Source of the DNA: a virus | DNA length: 62,649 nt | Virus record (IMG/VR): IMGVR_UViG_3300034101_000324 | Location: 1-62,649 of that record | Direction: 5' to 3' (one strand) | In this document: in pieces, positions 1-7,372 of the stretch | How the letters are laid out: every line of letters starts with the position of its first letter | Position numbering within the stretch: the first letter of the stretch is position 1 | Notes under the pieces: model-generated | What the model saw: the letters and a program-made list of their open reading frames with translations, nothing else | What the model was told of the DNA's origin: nothing | Databases searched by the model: none | Made by a program: the position numbers and the translations under genes

Positions 1-127
1 GCATCAACACCGTGAATGGCTCGCGCCATGCAAAGGGTATCGAAGTAATAGGCAGGGGTGATGTCAAAGATGAACGAAAGAATTCCACCGTCGAACTGTG
101 CGTTATGACAGAGCAGGGCTGACGTAC
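1..127. repeat. Terminal overlap, left copy (circular join)
   Basis: These 127 bases are identical to 62523-62649. The polymerase reading frame continues through the join, so this is an overlap of a circular assembly and not a duplicated gene. A 127-base overlap equals a commonly used maximum assembly k-mer, which favours an assembly overlap over a true physical terminal repeat. Confidence 0.93.
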
Positions 128-323
128 TCCAGTCCACCTGATTCAACCAAGCCTTGATCTCGGCATGAGTACCGCTGAACCACTGCGTCTCATCGTCGTC
201 AATCTTCATCGCCACGCCGATAATTTCAAACTGTTCGCCACGGATGTACTCCTCCGTGGTCAGGTTCTTGAGGCTGAACCCCGTGCCGTAATACGTTTCA
301 AAGTCGAGCGTGACGAAACTCAT
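1..323 (-). CDS. polA: DNA polymerase I (family A), N-terminal part; continues at 62522
   Basis: This is the 5' end of the replicative DNA polymerase, whose remainder is at 60977-62522. Joined across the circle, the gene is 1869 nt and 622 aa. The ATG at 323 begins MSFVTLDFETYY, where D7 and E9 form the Exo I motif (DxE) of a DnaQ-like 3'-5' proofreading exonuclease. No 5'-3' exonuclease domain precedes it, as is usual for phage family A polymerases. The start overlaps the stop of the upstream small zinc-finger gene (ATGA), consistent with translational coupling in the leftward replication operon. Confidence 0.93.
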   Translation of the reverse strand, partial: MSFVTLDFETYYGTGFSLKNLTTEEYIRGEQFEIIGVAMKIDDDETQWFSGTHAEIKAWLNQVDWSTSALLCHNAQFDGGILSFIFDITPAYYFDTLCMARAIHGVD

Positions 324-505
324 TTCCCACCCAATTCCCTTGTGTAGATCCACCCCTTGCCTGTCTCAATAAACCCTGCCGCTGCAAGGGCTTCAACTGA
401 TCGGCAAGAGCCAAACTTGTATCGATGTGATCGGAACGATTCCGGTGTAGCGAATTGACGCTTACACTCCGTACACTTTCTTTCCTTTTTTACTACGACT
501 GTCAC
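320..505 (-). CDS. Small C2HC zinc-finger-like protein
   Basis: A 61-aa basic protein with C11-x2-C14-x12-H27-x6-C34, the spacing of a single zinc finger (CTEC ... SHRYKFGSC). It may bind nucleic acid or mediate a protein contact. The start is GTG at 505, with GGAG about 10 nt upstream; no ATG is available. The stop overlaps the DNA polymerase start by 4 bp, so the two are probably coupled. The function is unknown; the zinc site is inferred from residue spacing only. Confidence 0.72.
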   Translation of the reverse strand: MTVVVKKERKCTECKRQFATPESFRSHRYKFGSCRSVEALAAAGFIETGKGWIYTRELGGK

Positions 506-668
506 GTTCCAATCTCTCCACTTCAGCCCGTAAGTATTTAATCTCGTGGTGGCACTGCCACAACACGCTGCCCACTGTTAAGAATTTAAATTCTGTTGTT
601 GTCGATGTGTCGTTCACCTCGTTAGGTAATGCGCGAATCAGGTCTAAGATATCATCTTCTATTTCCAC
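462..668 (-). CDS. Small acidic protein with C-terminal coiled coil
   Basis: A 68-aa protein of unknown function. The N-terminus is acidic (EIEDDILDLI) and the C-terminal half is a charged helix (IKYLRAEVERLERD) likely to form a coiled coil. The start is GTG at 668 behind a GGAG site. It overlaps the following zinc-finger gene by 44 bp, and its own start lies inside the end of the preceding gene, as in tightly packed phage operons. Confidence 0.55.
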   Translation of the reverse strand: MEIEDDILDLIRALPNEVNDTSTTTEFKFLTVGSVLWQCHHEIKYLRAEVERLERDSRSKKGKKVYGV

Positions 669-867
669 GTAACAACTCCACTTCAGTCTTCAAAGTATTC
701 AATTCTAATGTAATCACTGTAGCCTCGTCGGACAGTCCCGCTCTGCGAATATTCTGCAAAGCGCGTTCTATCTGTTGCTGCTGTGTTTGTCCGTACCCCC
801 ACGGCGCGGCTTTCATTTCTTCTTTCCATGCTCCGGGCGGCGATTTGTCGTCGTATGTTACTGACAC
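652..867 (-). CDS. Small hypothetical protein, helical C-terminus
   Basis: A 71-aa protein of unknown function. It has a Gln run (QTQQQQIERAL) followed by a regular heptad-like helix (ITLELNTLKTEVELL). The start is GTG at 867 preceded by AAGGAGGAAGAGC, a strong ribosome-binding site, which makes this frame the better supported of the two overlapping frames here. It shares 185 bp with the end of the upstream frame 683-1093, an unusually long overlap. Confidence 0.55.
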   Translation of the reverse strand: MSVTYDDKSPPGAWKEEMKAAPWGYGQTQQQQIERALQNIRRAGLSDEATVITLELNTLKTEVELLRGNRR

Positions 868-1093
868 GCTCTTCCTCCTTCATGTAGTCGTCGTACTGTT
901 TAATCCCACGGTACACCGCACTAGCCATGTGGTGCTGTGCGATACCCCACTTCTCTACTAGATCCTTGTACGTCACCCGCTCGTCGAGTTCCTTGGCGCG
1001 TCTCTTGCGCTCCAACAGATACTTGTACTGATCAAGTGAGAGAACCAAATTGAACCTTGACGGCTTGGTGTAAACCTTTAAGCGCCTACCCAC
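683..1093 (-). CDS. Hypothetical basic protein with HTH-like segment; 3' end doubtful
   Basis: A 136-aa frame. Residues 1-75 look like a real protein: basic, with a helix-turn-helix-like stretch (VTYKDLVEKWGIAQHHMASAVYRGI, described here as residues 41-65). The last 60 residues are Arg/Ser/Thr-rich and lie opposite the better-supported gene 652-867. The gene may run to 683 with a 185-bp overlap, or may be interrupted near 860 by a frameshift. The start is GTG at 1093 with only a weak GGTGG ribosome site. The function is not recognised. Confidence 0.45.
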   Translation of the reverse strand: MGRRLKVYTKPSRFNLVLSLDQYKYLLERKRRAKELDERVTYKDLVEKWGIAQHHMASAVYRGIKQYDDYMKEEERVSNIRRQIAARSMERRNESRAVGVRTNTAATDRTRFAEYSQSGTVRRGYSDYIRIEYFED

Positions 1094-1170
1094 ATCGCCA
1101 CCGCATAGCCAAGTAGAAAACTACAAACACACAAGGCGATCTCTGCCAAAATTATTTCTTTACTTGTCAT
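1078..1170 (-). CDS. 30-aa single-pass membrane peptide
   Basis: ATG at 1170 to TAA at 1078. After seven polar residues the peptide is almost entirely hydrophobic (EIALCVCSFLLGYAVAMWVG), one predicted membrane helix. Its start lies 11 bp inside the end of the upstream gene, and its stop overlaps the start region of the next gene. The ribosome site is weak (GAAGAAAGA). Such peptides are common in phage early operons; no function can be assigned. Confidence 0.42.
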   Translation of the reverse strand: MTSKEIILAEIALCVCSFLLGYAVAMWVGA

Positions 1171-1420
1171 ATTCTTTCTTCAGTTGTTTGCGTACCAACA
1201 CAAGCAGTTTACAAATCACATGGGTGTGTGACTTATCTTTACCACCGCGCCCTAATGAATCGTACTCCGTGGCATACATCTCAATGATGTCCCACCGGAT
1301 AACTTCTAACTCTCCATCATCGCCAATCTTCGCCCAAACTGTGTCGGGCATGACGACCTTCTTCATGTGTTCCTCGGGAACAATCAGGTACGCATCTTCA
1401 TCGTCTTGAATATTGCTCAT
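1160..1420 (-). CDS. Hypothetical acidic protein, 86 aa
   Basis: An 86-aa protein of unknown function. It has an acidic N-terminus (NIQDDEDAYLIVPEEH), a central beta-rich segment and a basic C-terminus (VRKQLKKEYDK). The start at 1420 is preceded by AAGGAG 7-8 nt upstream. It follows the glycosyltransferase-like gene directly, separated by one base, so the two are probably co-translated. No family recognised. Confidence 0.65.
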   Translation of the reverse strand: MSNIQDDEDAYLIVPEEHMKKVVMPDTVWAKIGDDGELEVIRWDIIEMYATEYDSLGRGGKDKSHTHVICKLLVLVRKQLKKEYDK

Positions 1421-1421
1421 G

Positions 1422-2090
1422 TCATATCTCCTTGGCTATCGCCATCCATTCTTCAGCATACTCGGTGTTCTGCCATTCTTTAAACCATGGCCCACCTCGG
1501 GTGAAGTGAACGGCTTGCGGGTTTGGGCAGTCATCTTTCGTATGCCAACCTTCTAAATAGTTGTAGGCAATCGGCAAGTCACCGATGGTTGCGTCCCACA
1601 AGAATCGCAGTTGGTGCAAGTACATACCTGACTCGCGGTTTACGATCTCGGGGGTTAGTGTCTTAAGTAACGGATGCCCACAGTTCCACAGGATCATGCT
1701 GCTCCAGTTCTTTCGCGGATACTGGTGCTGAACCTTACCATCCATCTTCGTAGATTCTCTCGGCTTGTAATCGTGCTTGACCACAAGTGCCCCGTAGTAC
1801 GGATTCATATAGTCCTGCAACGCAGCAACATCTCCTCGCCAGAAAAAGTCACAGTCCATGAATACCGCCCACCCCTCATAGCCACACAAGTGCGGCACAA
1901 GGAAACGAGTGAAGGAGAACTCTGTTGATGACAGCGGGTCATGCTCTCGCCAGTACAGGTTTCTCTCGCGCATCTCCTGTTGCTTGATCGGTTGAATGTC
2001 GAGGGGAACGGATGTATGTCGGAGCAGAGACTCCTTGCACACCTGATACGCGATATCTTCGCGGCTATCCCAACCAATAAAGATTTTCAT
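1422..2090 (-). CDS. GT-A fold glycosyltransferase (family 8-like)
   Basis: A 222-aa protein resembling nucleotide-sugar glycosyltransferases with a GT-A fold. The N-terminus (MKIFIGWDSRED) fits the first strand and loop. The metal/nucleotide-binding DxD motif is D79-C-D81 inside VFMDCDFFW, and NWSSMILWNCGHP and AVHFTRGGPW resemble acceptor and C-terminal metal-binding loops. It should transfer a sugar from an activated donor; the acceptor (host surface glycan, phage DNA or virion protein) is unknown. The start overlaps the stop of the fused glycosyltransferase upstream (ATGA). It forms one cluster with that gene and a methyltransferase. Confidence 0.8.
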   Translation of the reverse strand: MKIFIGWDSREDIAYQVCKESLLRHTSVPLDIQPIKQQEMRERNLYWREHDPLSSTEFSFTRFLVPHLCGYEGWAVFMDCDFFWRGDVAALQDYMNPYYGALVVKHDYKPRESTKMDGKVQHQYPRKNWSSMILWNCGHPLLKTLTPEIVNRESGMYLHQLRFLWDATIGDLPIAYNYLEGWHTKDDCPNPQAVHFTRGGPWFKEWQNTEYAEEWMAIAKEI

Positions 2091-3943
2091 ACAGCCTCAA
2101 ACAGTTGTTTACGACTCGGCCCTTTGTAGTGAATGATCTTCGCCCCGTCGTGCTTGTGTTCTGGCAAGCATCCATATATGGACTCGGGCATCATGTCTGC
2201 CTCCGACTCGGCGTATAACTTCAACACTTCTTGATCTCCGTACCATGTGCGGTACTTCGGATCTATCTTGTCAAACATACCTAGCATGACCTGCCACGGC
2301 GCACCGTTCTTGGTTGCAGTTGCACACGCAATGAACGGATATACCTCGTCAATAGTTTTGTCCTTGTACTCATCGAACCGGACGCCGCGCTGCTCAACGT
2401 TGAATATCGCCTCACGCTGAAACTCTCGACGGCACATCACAACCTTGGAATCACCCAAAATATCTCCCACCACAACGCGATCCACAAAGATCATGTCGGT
2501 GTCAATGTACAAAGCGGGTTCGTCCAGATTACGCAACGCAAACGCCTTAACCCGTGAAAACGTCATCTCTTTCGGATCAAGATCGTAGTCGCACCGTTCC
2601 GTCACGCCCATCACATCAGGTGTATCTTTATTAGTCAGCATGATTACGTTGGCGTCAGGGTTTTGACGGAGCAAAGACTTAACCATTTTCTGTGGTGCAG
2701 AAATATCGTTACCGATGTGCATGAATACGAAATTATCTCGCACACGTTCACGTTGTCCCAAGATTACTTCCAACTCTTCCTTGACTTGCTTTAACTGCAA
2801 GTCCCATGGCGCGTTCATGTTCTCGCGTTGATAAATCTTTACCCCGCTGTACCACAGACTTTCGTTACCAAGGCGATTGTTCCAGTACCAGAGTTTGTTG
2901 GCATCAAGAAGTAGAACATCCTTACCCATCGCCCCTGCCAAATGTACGGACGCGCACGATGGAGAAATCACGATTGAACAAATGTCCATCAGAGCAGCAA
3001 CATTTTCCAAATCCAAGAATGTATCAATGTGTGTTGTGATCAGGCTCGGATGATAGTCGATGCCTTCTTTGTGGGCTTCACCATATTGAAGATTGATGAA
3101 CTTCAAGTAAGGCATATCAAGAATCGGTTTGAAGTCCGCAATCGGCACAGACTTGTGCTTACCAATTACGGGAGCCGCGCTCGTCCATGACAGCCCAACG
3201 ATGAAGTCATCCTCATGAAACCCGTACTCTTTACGCAGGGCTGCGACACGCTCGGGGTCTACCTTCATGTATGCGGTGGACACACTCGGCTGAATGTCCT
3301 GCACTGAGTTAATAAAGTATTTACCCAAAGACGCGATAGGGATATGCGAATCATGGGCACTCATCTTGACCCGCGCATTGTGCGTCAAGAACTTAACGTT
3401 CTTCGCCCTGCATCCTCGCTGTAGCAAGTTGACCAGACGCAGGTCTATGACAACCGTAACCTCTTCTACCTCACGCGCTAGGGCTTCGATCAGGGAGGCG
3501 TACAGGATCTGATCACCAATGCCTTGCTCTGTCCAAACAAGTGGACGGCGTAGCCCTTTGCCACGCTCCCATTGCGGGTGCTTGGTGTGCAACCGTGGGG
3601 ATTTAAATGTCTTGCTTCCCCATCGTCGCTCGTAACCTTTCCACCCGTTCTCAAAGTCACCCATTTGCAGGGCTAGAAGTCCAACAGTCCACCCTGCATC
3701 GTCGTTGTTTGGTTCCAGACGGGTCGCAATCTCAAAGTGTTTTCTCGCCGGTTCCCAACGGTGCATTTCCCAATGGCAACGACCGGCTTGCAGTTGTGCA
3801 GCCGTCATCACAGGGATCACTTGATTGATGTTCTCAAGAATCCCGATGGCATCGTTGTAGTTCCCTTTCTCAGCCTCTTCAAAACCTTTCTTGAAGATGA
3901 TCTGCGCGTAATCAAGCAGGGTCTTTTTGTTGTCTTCACTCAC
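2087..3943 (-). CDS. TPR plus two-domain glycosyltransferase fusion
   Basis: A 618-aa protein that appears to join three modules. Residues about 1-110 contain TPR-like helices (KGNYNDAIGILENINQ; AARKHFEIATRLEPNNDDA-type repeats). Residues about 120-400 resemble GT-B/heptosyltransferase-like domains found with TPRs (LVWTEQGIGDQILYASL; ISPSCASVHLAGAMGKDVLL). Residues about 415-618 look like a GT-A domain with DTD at 481-483 (LYIDTDMIF) and IIHYKGPSRK at the end. The start was moved to GTG at 3943, which follows GGAGGG; the longer frame to 4000 reads through the preceding gene. The start overlaps that gene's stop as GTGA. It is likely bifunctional; substrates are unknown. Confidence 0.8.
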   Translation of the reverse strand: MSEDNKKTLLDYAQIIFKKGFEEAEKGNYNDAIGILENINQVIPVMTAAQLQAGRCHWEMHRWEPARKHFEIATRLEPNNDDAGWTVGLLALQMGDFENGWKGYERRWGSKTFKSPRLHTKHPQWERGKGLRRPLVWTEQGIGDQILYASLIEALAREVEEVTVVIDLRLVNLLQRGCRAKNVKFLTHNARVKMSAHDSHIPIASLGKYFINSVQDIQPSVSTAYMKVDPERVAALRKEYGFHEDDFIVGLSWTSAAPVIGKHKSVPIADFKPILDMPYLKFINLQYGEAHKEGIDYHPSLITTHIDTFLDLENVAALMDICSIVISPSCASVHLAGAMGKDVLLLDANKLWYWNNRLGNESLWYSGVKIYQRENMNAPWDLQLKQVKEELEVILGQRERVRDNFVFMHIGNDISAPQKMVKSLLRQNPDANVIMLTNKDTPDVMGVTERCDYDLDPKEMTFSRVKAFALRNLDEPALYIDTDMIFVDRVVVGDILGDSKVVMCRREFQREAIFNVEQRGVRFDEYKDKTIDEVYPFIACATATKNGAPWQVMLGMFDKIDPKYRTWYGDQEVLKLYAESEADMMPESIYGCLPEHKHDGAKIIHYKGPSRKQLFEAV

Positions 3944-4056
3944 CAGTATTCCCTCCCACCGCGCTTGGCTCCCCATGCAGGGGGTGGCACGTGTGCCCAT
4001 TCCTGACGGCGGTACTCGTCGCGTCTCTTAAAGAAACCTAATAGCCAACGGATCAT
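3940..4056 (-). CDS. 38-aa basic/aromatic peptide between transferase genes
   Basis: ATG at 4056 to TGA at 3940. The peptide starts MIRWLLGFFKRRDEYRR, a short amphipathic or membrane-anchoring helix followed by Arg residues, then a Pro/Trp/Gly tail. It fits exactly between its neighbours with 4-bp overlaps on both sides (ATGA upstream, GTGA downstream), which strongly suggests real translation. It could anchor or couple the transferases at the membrane; that role is speculative. Confidence 0.6.
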   Translation of the reverse strand: MIRWLLGFFKRRDEYRRQEWAHVPPPAWGAKRGGREYW

Positions 4057-4694
4057 GTGGCCTCCTGCGGAACAACTTGCAGCATGGTTAGCGGGATAGA
4101 TATGGCAGTCTTCCTGCCCTCACGTGGGTAGATCAACACGCGACTGCCAGACTCCAACATCATGGCGTTAGCCACGCCTTTCTCGACGCCTTCAAAGTCA
4201 TCCATGACGAACACCGTGTTCTCGTGAATGATCTTGTTAAGTGACTCAATGTCGTCCTGCCCCAACCGCCCGTCGAGATAGACCAGATCGACCTTACGTT
4301 CCTTGTCGGCCAAGAACTTAAACATCTCATGAGATGGAGTCTTAGGGAACTGTGAGATCAATAAGTTACCCTCATGCACCGTGATGTTGTTAGATACATC
4401 GCACGTATAGATCACAGATAATTCCTGCGCGGCCTCTGACATAACTCTAGTAGACACGCCAATAAACGTACCTACCTCGGCAATGACCTTCGGCTGAAAG
4501 TGCTTAACAATAAGGAAAAGATCAATAGCGTCTTCAAGCGGCACAGATCCAGTCTTGTAATCAGCCTTCAAACGTAGATGCTGCTGCTCGTCTACGATAT
4601 TACAAATACTAATCTCCTCGTCACCGCTCTCTTCACCAATGATATTCCATACGACTTCACTTAACCGTCTACGACCGATTTGTATCGGGTTCAT
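4053..4694 (-). CDS. Class I SAM-dependent methyltransferase-like protein
   Basis: A 213-aa protein with Rossmann-type methyltransferase features. Motif I is E73-V-G75-TFIG79-V-S81 (AEVGTFIGVST), an acidic residue follows the second strand at D99 (YTCDVSNN), and DLVYLDGRLGQDD gives the next strand with its acidic residues. This arrangement matches small-molecule or sugar O-methyltransferases more than DNA methyltransferases, as no NPPY/DPPY motif is present. Lying beside two glycosyltransferases, it may methylate a transferred sugar. Both ends overlap neighbours by 4 bp. Confidence 0.75.
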   Translation of the reverse strand: MNPIQIGRRRLSEVVWNIIGEESGDEEISICNIVDEQQHLRLKADYKTGSVPLEDAIDLFLIVKHFQPKVIAEVGTFIGVSTRVMSEAAQELSVIYTCDVSNNITVHEGNLLISQFPKTPSHEMFKFLADKERKVDLVYLDGRLGQDDIESLNKIIHENTVFVMDDFEGVEKGVANAMMLESGSRVLIYPREGRKTAISIPLTMLQVVPQEAT

Positions 4695-5704
4695 GCTGCT
4701 ACCCCGCTCTCTAGTTTGTATTCTTTCTGGATCTCGCCCTTCTCACGATTGCCAACGAAACACGAACGCACGAACGTCTGAGTTCCCTTGGACAATTTAC
4801 GTAGGTGCGCCCTTCTGAAGTGATACCTCGGGGTATCGCGCTCGCCACCGGATCGACTACCCAACGTCTCTCTGACTGTGCCATATGGCAGTCTCAACAC
4901 GTGGTATTCAAACCCGCCAACGCCCTTCTTCTGGAACGTCCTGTTGCGTGTATAGGACTTCTCCTCACGCTCCTCCAACACAGCACCGACACGCAGTGCG
5001 TGACAGGCTCGGACTACTGTTTCCATGTTTGCGTGCAAAGATCTAAATATCGTCTCTACAAAGTTTCTATCTTTAGTTGGTTGACTATCGTTATCAAACA
5101 GTCCTTCTTTCGTATAGATATTACTTAAGCCAAGTTCTGTGCCGTTATTGTTAAACACAATCGGCGTATACATAGTCATGTAATAACTATTAAGACACCA
5201 CCTTACCCCATTGGTATTCTTCTTAAACCTAGAGAACGCGATTACAGAAACAGGGCTTCTGCCGGGGAGTCGTTCGTCTTTGTACCTTTCATCATCTTCA
5301 TCAAACTGCTTGAAGTCCACAGCCAAACTGACGCTTGCATCTGGAATCTCAAATTCATCTAGGTTGTCAGCGTCGTAATAGTTTTTATCCACGGCGTGTT
5401 CAAACGTAGTCAATATATGTGGCAAAGCGTGAGAAGACTCACACTCTTCCGGTGTATATCTGCTACTGGATGAAGGTACATATACTTGGCCGTTCAATGG
5501 CAGCACAATGTGTACTGCATTGCGTACCATCTCTGCCGTGTTTTTAAACGCTTCAGCCTTGGCAAATTCTTCCTTGTATATGGGATTGTCCTCACCCCAT
5601 CGTTTAAGTGCAGCATTTGCAGAGTAGCGCCATTGATCTTCCTGTACTTTCAAGTCATGCACTAACTCTGCGGCGTACTGTGGCAGGTAGTCTTTCTCTG
5701 TCAT
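4691..5704 (-). CDS. Phage hypothetical protein with basic C-terminal RxHxR motif
   Basis: A 337-aa protein, not assigned. The C-terminal 55 residues (RYHFRRAHLRKL ... TQTFVRSCFVGNREKGEIQKEY) follow a pattern seen at the ends of many phage proteins of unknown function: a His/Arg-rich turn, a short strand and a closing Gly-x-Ile-x-Lys-x-Tyr. The N-terminal two thirds are acidic and predicted alpha/beta. It is flanked by ATGA-type overlaps on both sides, so it is part of the same translation unit as the methyltransferase. Confidence 0.7.
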   Translation of the reverse strand: MTEKDYLPQYAAELVHDLKVQEDQWRYSANAALKRWGEDNPIYKEEFAKAEAFKNTAEMVRNAVHIVLPLNGQVYVPSSSSRYTPEECESSHALPHILTTFEHAVDKNYYDADNLDEFEIPDASVSLAVDFKQFDEDDERYKDERLPGRSPVSVIAFSRFKKNTNGVRWCLNSYYMTMYTPIVFNNNGTELGLSNIYTKEGLFDNDSQPTKDRNFVETIFRSLHANMETVVRACHALRVGAVLEEREEKSYTRNRTFQKKGVGGFEYHVLRLPYGTVRETLGSRSGGERDTPRYHFRRAHLRKLSKGTQTFVRSCFVGNREKGEIQKEYKLESGVAA

Positions 5705-5988
5705 GCGTCATCTCTCGCACCATTGGGGCGACTCATCTTCAAAACGTAACCCATGAGGGCTGCGCTTTTCTCGTCCCCAGTTTCGATAAAGTCTTTTCCG
5801 GCCACCCGACAGGAATCCAAAAATAGTGTATGCAACTGCTTTATGAGTTCTTCCCACTTATCTGGGACTGCAATTCCACCATCAATGTTCATCTGCCTAA
5901 TGGCTCGCAGAAAAGTAAGCGTTAATGAAAGTGACAGCGCGAGACTGAATGCAATCTCTTGTGAGCCTACGGTTTCCTTGGTGTTCAT
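5701..5988 (-). CDS. Hypothetical protein, 95 aa
   Basis: A 95-aa protein of unknown function. Residues 10-32 are hydrophobic with many Leu, Ser and Thr (IAFSLALSLSLTLTFLRAI) and could be a membrane helix or signal anchor. The rest is soluble-looking. ATGA overlaps occur at both ends (5985-5988 and 5701-5704), placing it firmly in the operon. Confidence 0.65.
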   Translation of the reverse strand: MNTKETVGSQEIAFSLALSLSLTLTFLRAIRQMNIDGGIAVPDKWEELIKQLHTLFLDSCRVAGKDFIETGDEKSAALMGYVLKMSRPNGARDDA

Positions 5989-6536
5989 GCGTTCTTTCTC
6001 CGCGCAATCTCACGCTTGAGGTAGAACTCTGCCTTCTCAAGATCCTGCACAGGATCTACCCCTAGCTTCTTACCCGCTCGGGAGATGTACTTAACAACAT
6101 TAAATAGATAGGCGTTCTCGGTCAGTCCCTTGGCCTCGGCGTAGTCGAGGAAGTCGATGCCGCCTTTTGTGTAATGCGGGGGGTGATTGACTAGATCGGT
6201 TTCGGTTGCTTGCATTCTGTGCTTTGGTCTGCCTGTCGGGGGATTAGTAGCAGGATCGATGGCAGCGAGTAATTTCATGGCTGCGTGTTCGTACTGGGGT
6301 TGTACGAGCAACTTCGTCGGCTTGCTCTCAACCGCATCCATCGCCTTTCGCATCTCAAACAAATCATTAACCAGACGCGAGCGGGGACTTTTAAATTGTG
6401 CTTTGTTCTTTGACTTCTTTTTGGCTGCGTGTCTTACAAAATATACATAGGCCGCAGAGGTTTTTAGTTTCTTAGCAATCTCCCCTGCTGTTAATCCCTT
6501 ATTAGTTAACTCCAATACTTGCTTTGATTTCGACAT
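5985..6536 (-). CDS. HTH plus DUF3310-like protein
   Basis: A 183-aa protein with two parts. Residues 5-45 look like a homeodomain-like HTH (VLELTNKGLTAGEIAKKLKTS). Residues about 116-180 carry the DUF3310 pattern: HPPHYTKGGIDFLDY, then NVVKYISRAGKK, then DLEKAEFYLKREI. DUF3310 occurs in many phages beside replication genes, and its biochemical role is not established. A strong AAGGAG site precedes the ATG at 6536. Fusion of a DNA-binding segment to this domain suggests a DNA-related role (inference). Confidence 0.78.
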   Translation of the reverse strand: MSKSKQVLELTNKGLTAGEIAKKLKTSAAYVYFVRHAAKKKSKNKAQFKSPRSRLVNDLFEMRKAMDAVESKPTKLLVQPQYEHAAMKLLAAIDPATNPPTGRPKHRMQATETDLVNHPPHYTKGGIDFLDYAEAKGLTENAYLFNVVKYISRAGKKLGVDPVQDLEKAEFYLKREIARRKNA

Positions 6537-6813
6537 GACTTAGCTCCTTGCGTAGGTTCTCTACGTTTGTTTCATCTACTACTAATGCGATGCCACCTGC
6601 TTTGCGAATGTCATCGATATGCTTCAACTGAAGCGCGGTAGGCTTATTACCGTTTGCCTTGCACTCTATAGCATAGAACAACCCTCCTATGCAAATAAGA
6701 AAATCGGGAACGCCAGAGTTCCCGAAACCAGTTCCCATTGGCATTGCGTAGTACGCACCCATTTCATTGAGAATCTTTTTTACCTTTGCTTTGACCTTCG
6801 CTTCCGGCGTCAT
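6502..6813 (-). CDS. VRR-NUC domain nuclease
   Basis: A 103-aa stand-alone VRR-NUC nuclease of the PD-(D/E)XK superfamily. The catalytic pattern is visible: G34-V-P-D37-F, then E50-C-K52, then Q62 on the following helix. Short phage VRR-NUC proteins act on branched DNA such as Holliday junctions, so this is a candidate resolvase or debranching enzyme for replication intermediates before packaging. The ATG at 6813 gives the usual family N-terminus; it overlaps the preceding gene by 50 bp and the following one by 35 bp. Confidence 0.85.
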   Translation of the reverse strand: MTPEAKVKAKVKKILNEMGAYYAMPMGTGFGNSGVPDFLICIGGLFYAIECKANGNKPTALQLKHIDDIRKAGGIALVVDETNVENLRKELSHVEIKASIGVN

Positions 6814-6955
6814 GACTATTCACCTGTTTCACGTACCAGTTGTAATAGTCATCTTGCCACGGTCGGCCAGTCAACATCTTGTAAAACTCCAACACCTTAT
6901 CCATGTCCTGCTTCGACTTAGCCGTTACCACGTAGTCGAGCGTACTCATGAACAT
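6764..6955 (-). CDS. Hypothetical protein, 63 aa
   Basis: A 63-aa protein of unknown function. A helical, charged N-terminus (YVVTAKSKQDMDKVLEFYKML) is followed by an aromatic stretch (DDYYNWYVKQV) and a Gly/Lys tail. ATG at 6955 is chosen because longer frames read through the palindrome at 6968-6984 into the upstream gene; ATG at 6949 is also possible. The AGGAG at the end of the palindrome is the only plausible ribosome site, about 11 nt from the ATG. Confidence 0.6.
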   Translation of the reverse strand: MFMSTLDYVVTAKSKQDMDKVLEFYKMLTGRPWQDDYYNWYVKQVNSHDAGSEGQSKGKKDSQ

Positions 6956-6967
6956 TCTCTGTTCATC

Positions 6968-6984
6968 TCCTGACAATGTCAGGA
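6968..6984. promoter_or_regulatory. Palindrome TCCTGAC-AAT-GTCAGGA, site 1
   Basis: A perfect 7-bp-arm copy. On the minus strand its TCCTGA supplies the TGA stop of gene 6979-7365, and its other arm supplies the ribosome-site-like AGGAG in front of gene 6764-6955. Confidence 0.85.
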
Positions 6985-7365
6985 CTGTGGTTGTCCCTTG
7001 ATAGTCAGAAAGACTTCCATTGATAGAGTTATTGCGTATCTGTTCCTCACTCTCCACCCGATCTCTCGCAGTATCTCGGGGCAATAGTTCTTGTACGTCC
7101 ATAGGATTTCCTCGTAGTCCTCTGTCGTGTGGTGCATCCAAGGCTTCATCGTCACAGGGGGTTGCCCATTGCCTAGCGTGTTTGATCGGTGTAACTCGTC
7201 CCAGTCAAAACTGTTAATGAAACCAAGGGCTGTCTTGATCTCATCAGGCAATGTCTCGTCTGTGAAACGCCTCTTCATACCCTGTCCCATATACAACTCA
7301 TACACATCGCCGTTGTGTTCACACAGCACACGTATACGGTTGTCCTTCAAGTTCAACGGCTCCAT
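6979..7365 (-). CDS. Hypothetical protein, 128 aa
   Basis: A 128-aa soluble protein of unknown function. ATG at 7365 was chosen because it lies 8 nt after the upstream stop; the frame extends to 7428 only by overlapping the preceding gene. The protein has a beta-rich start (IRVLCEHNGDVYELYMG), an aromatic middle and a basic C-terminus (GWRVRNRYAITLSMEVFL). Its stop codon lies inside palindrome site 1. It lies downstream of the AAA+/VWA module and may belong to that transcription unit. Confidence 0.65.
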   Translation of the reverse strand: MEPLNLKDNRIRVLCEHNGDVYELYMGQGMKRRFTDETLPDEIKTALGFINSFDWDELHRSNTLGNGQPPVTMKPWMHHTTEDYEEILWTYKNYCPEILREIGWRVRNRYAITLSMEVFLTIKGQPQS

Positions 7366-7372
7366 GACCGCA

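Noticed and set aside
1-127. True direct terminal repeat of the virion DNA
   Set aside because: The exact 127-base length fits an assembly k-mer overlap, and polA continues through the join. Read depth would be needed to argue otherwise.
3944-4000. Longer start (ATG 4000) for the TPR-glycosyltransferase gene
   Set aside because: It would read through the 38-aa gene in another frame; GTG 3943 has a GGAGGG site and a GTGA overlap.
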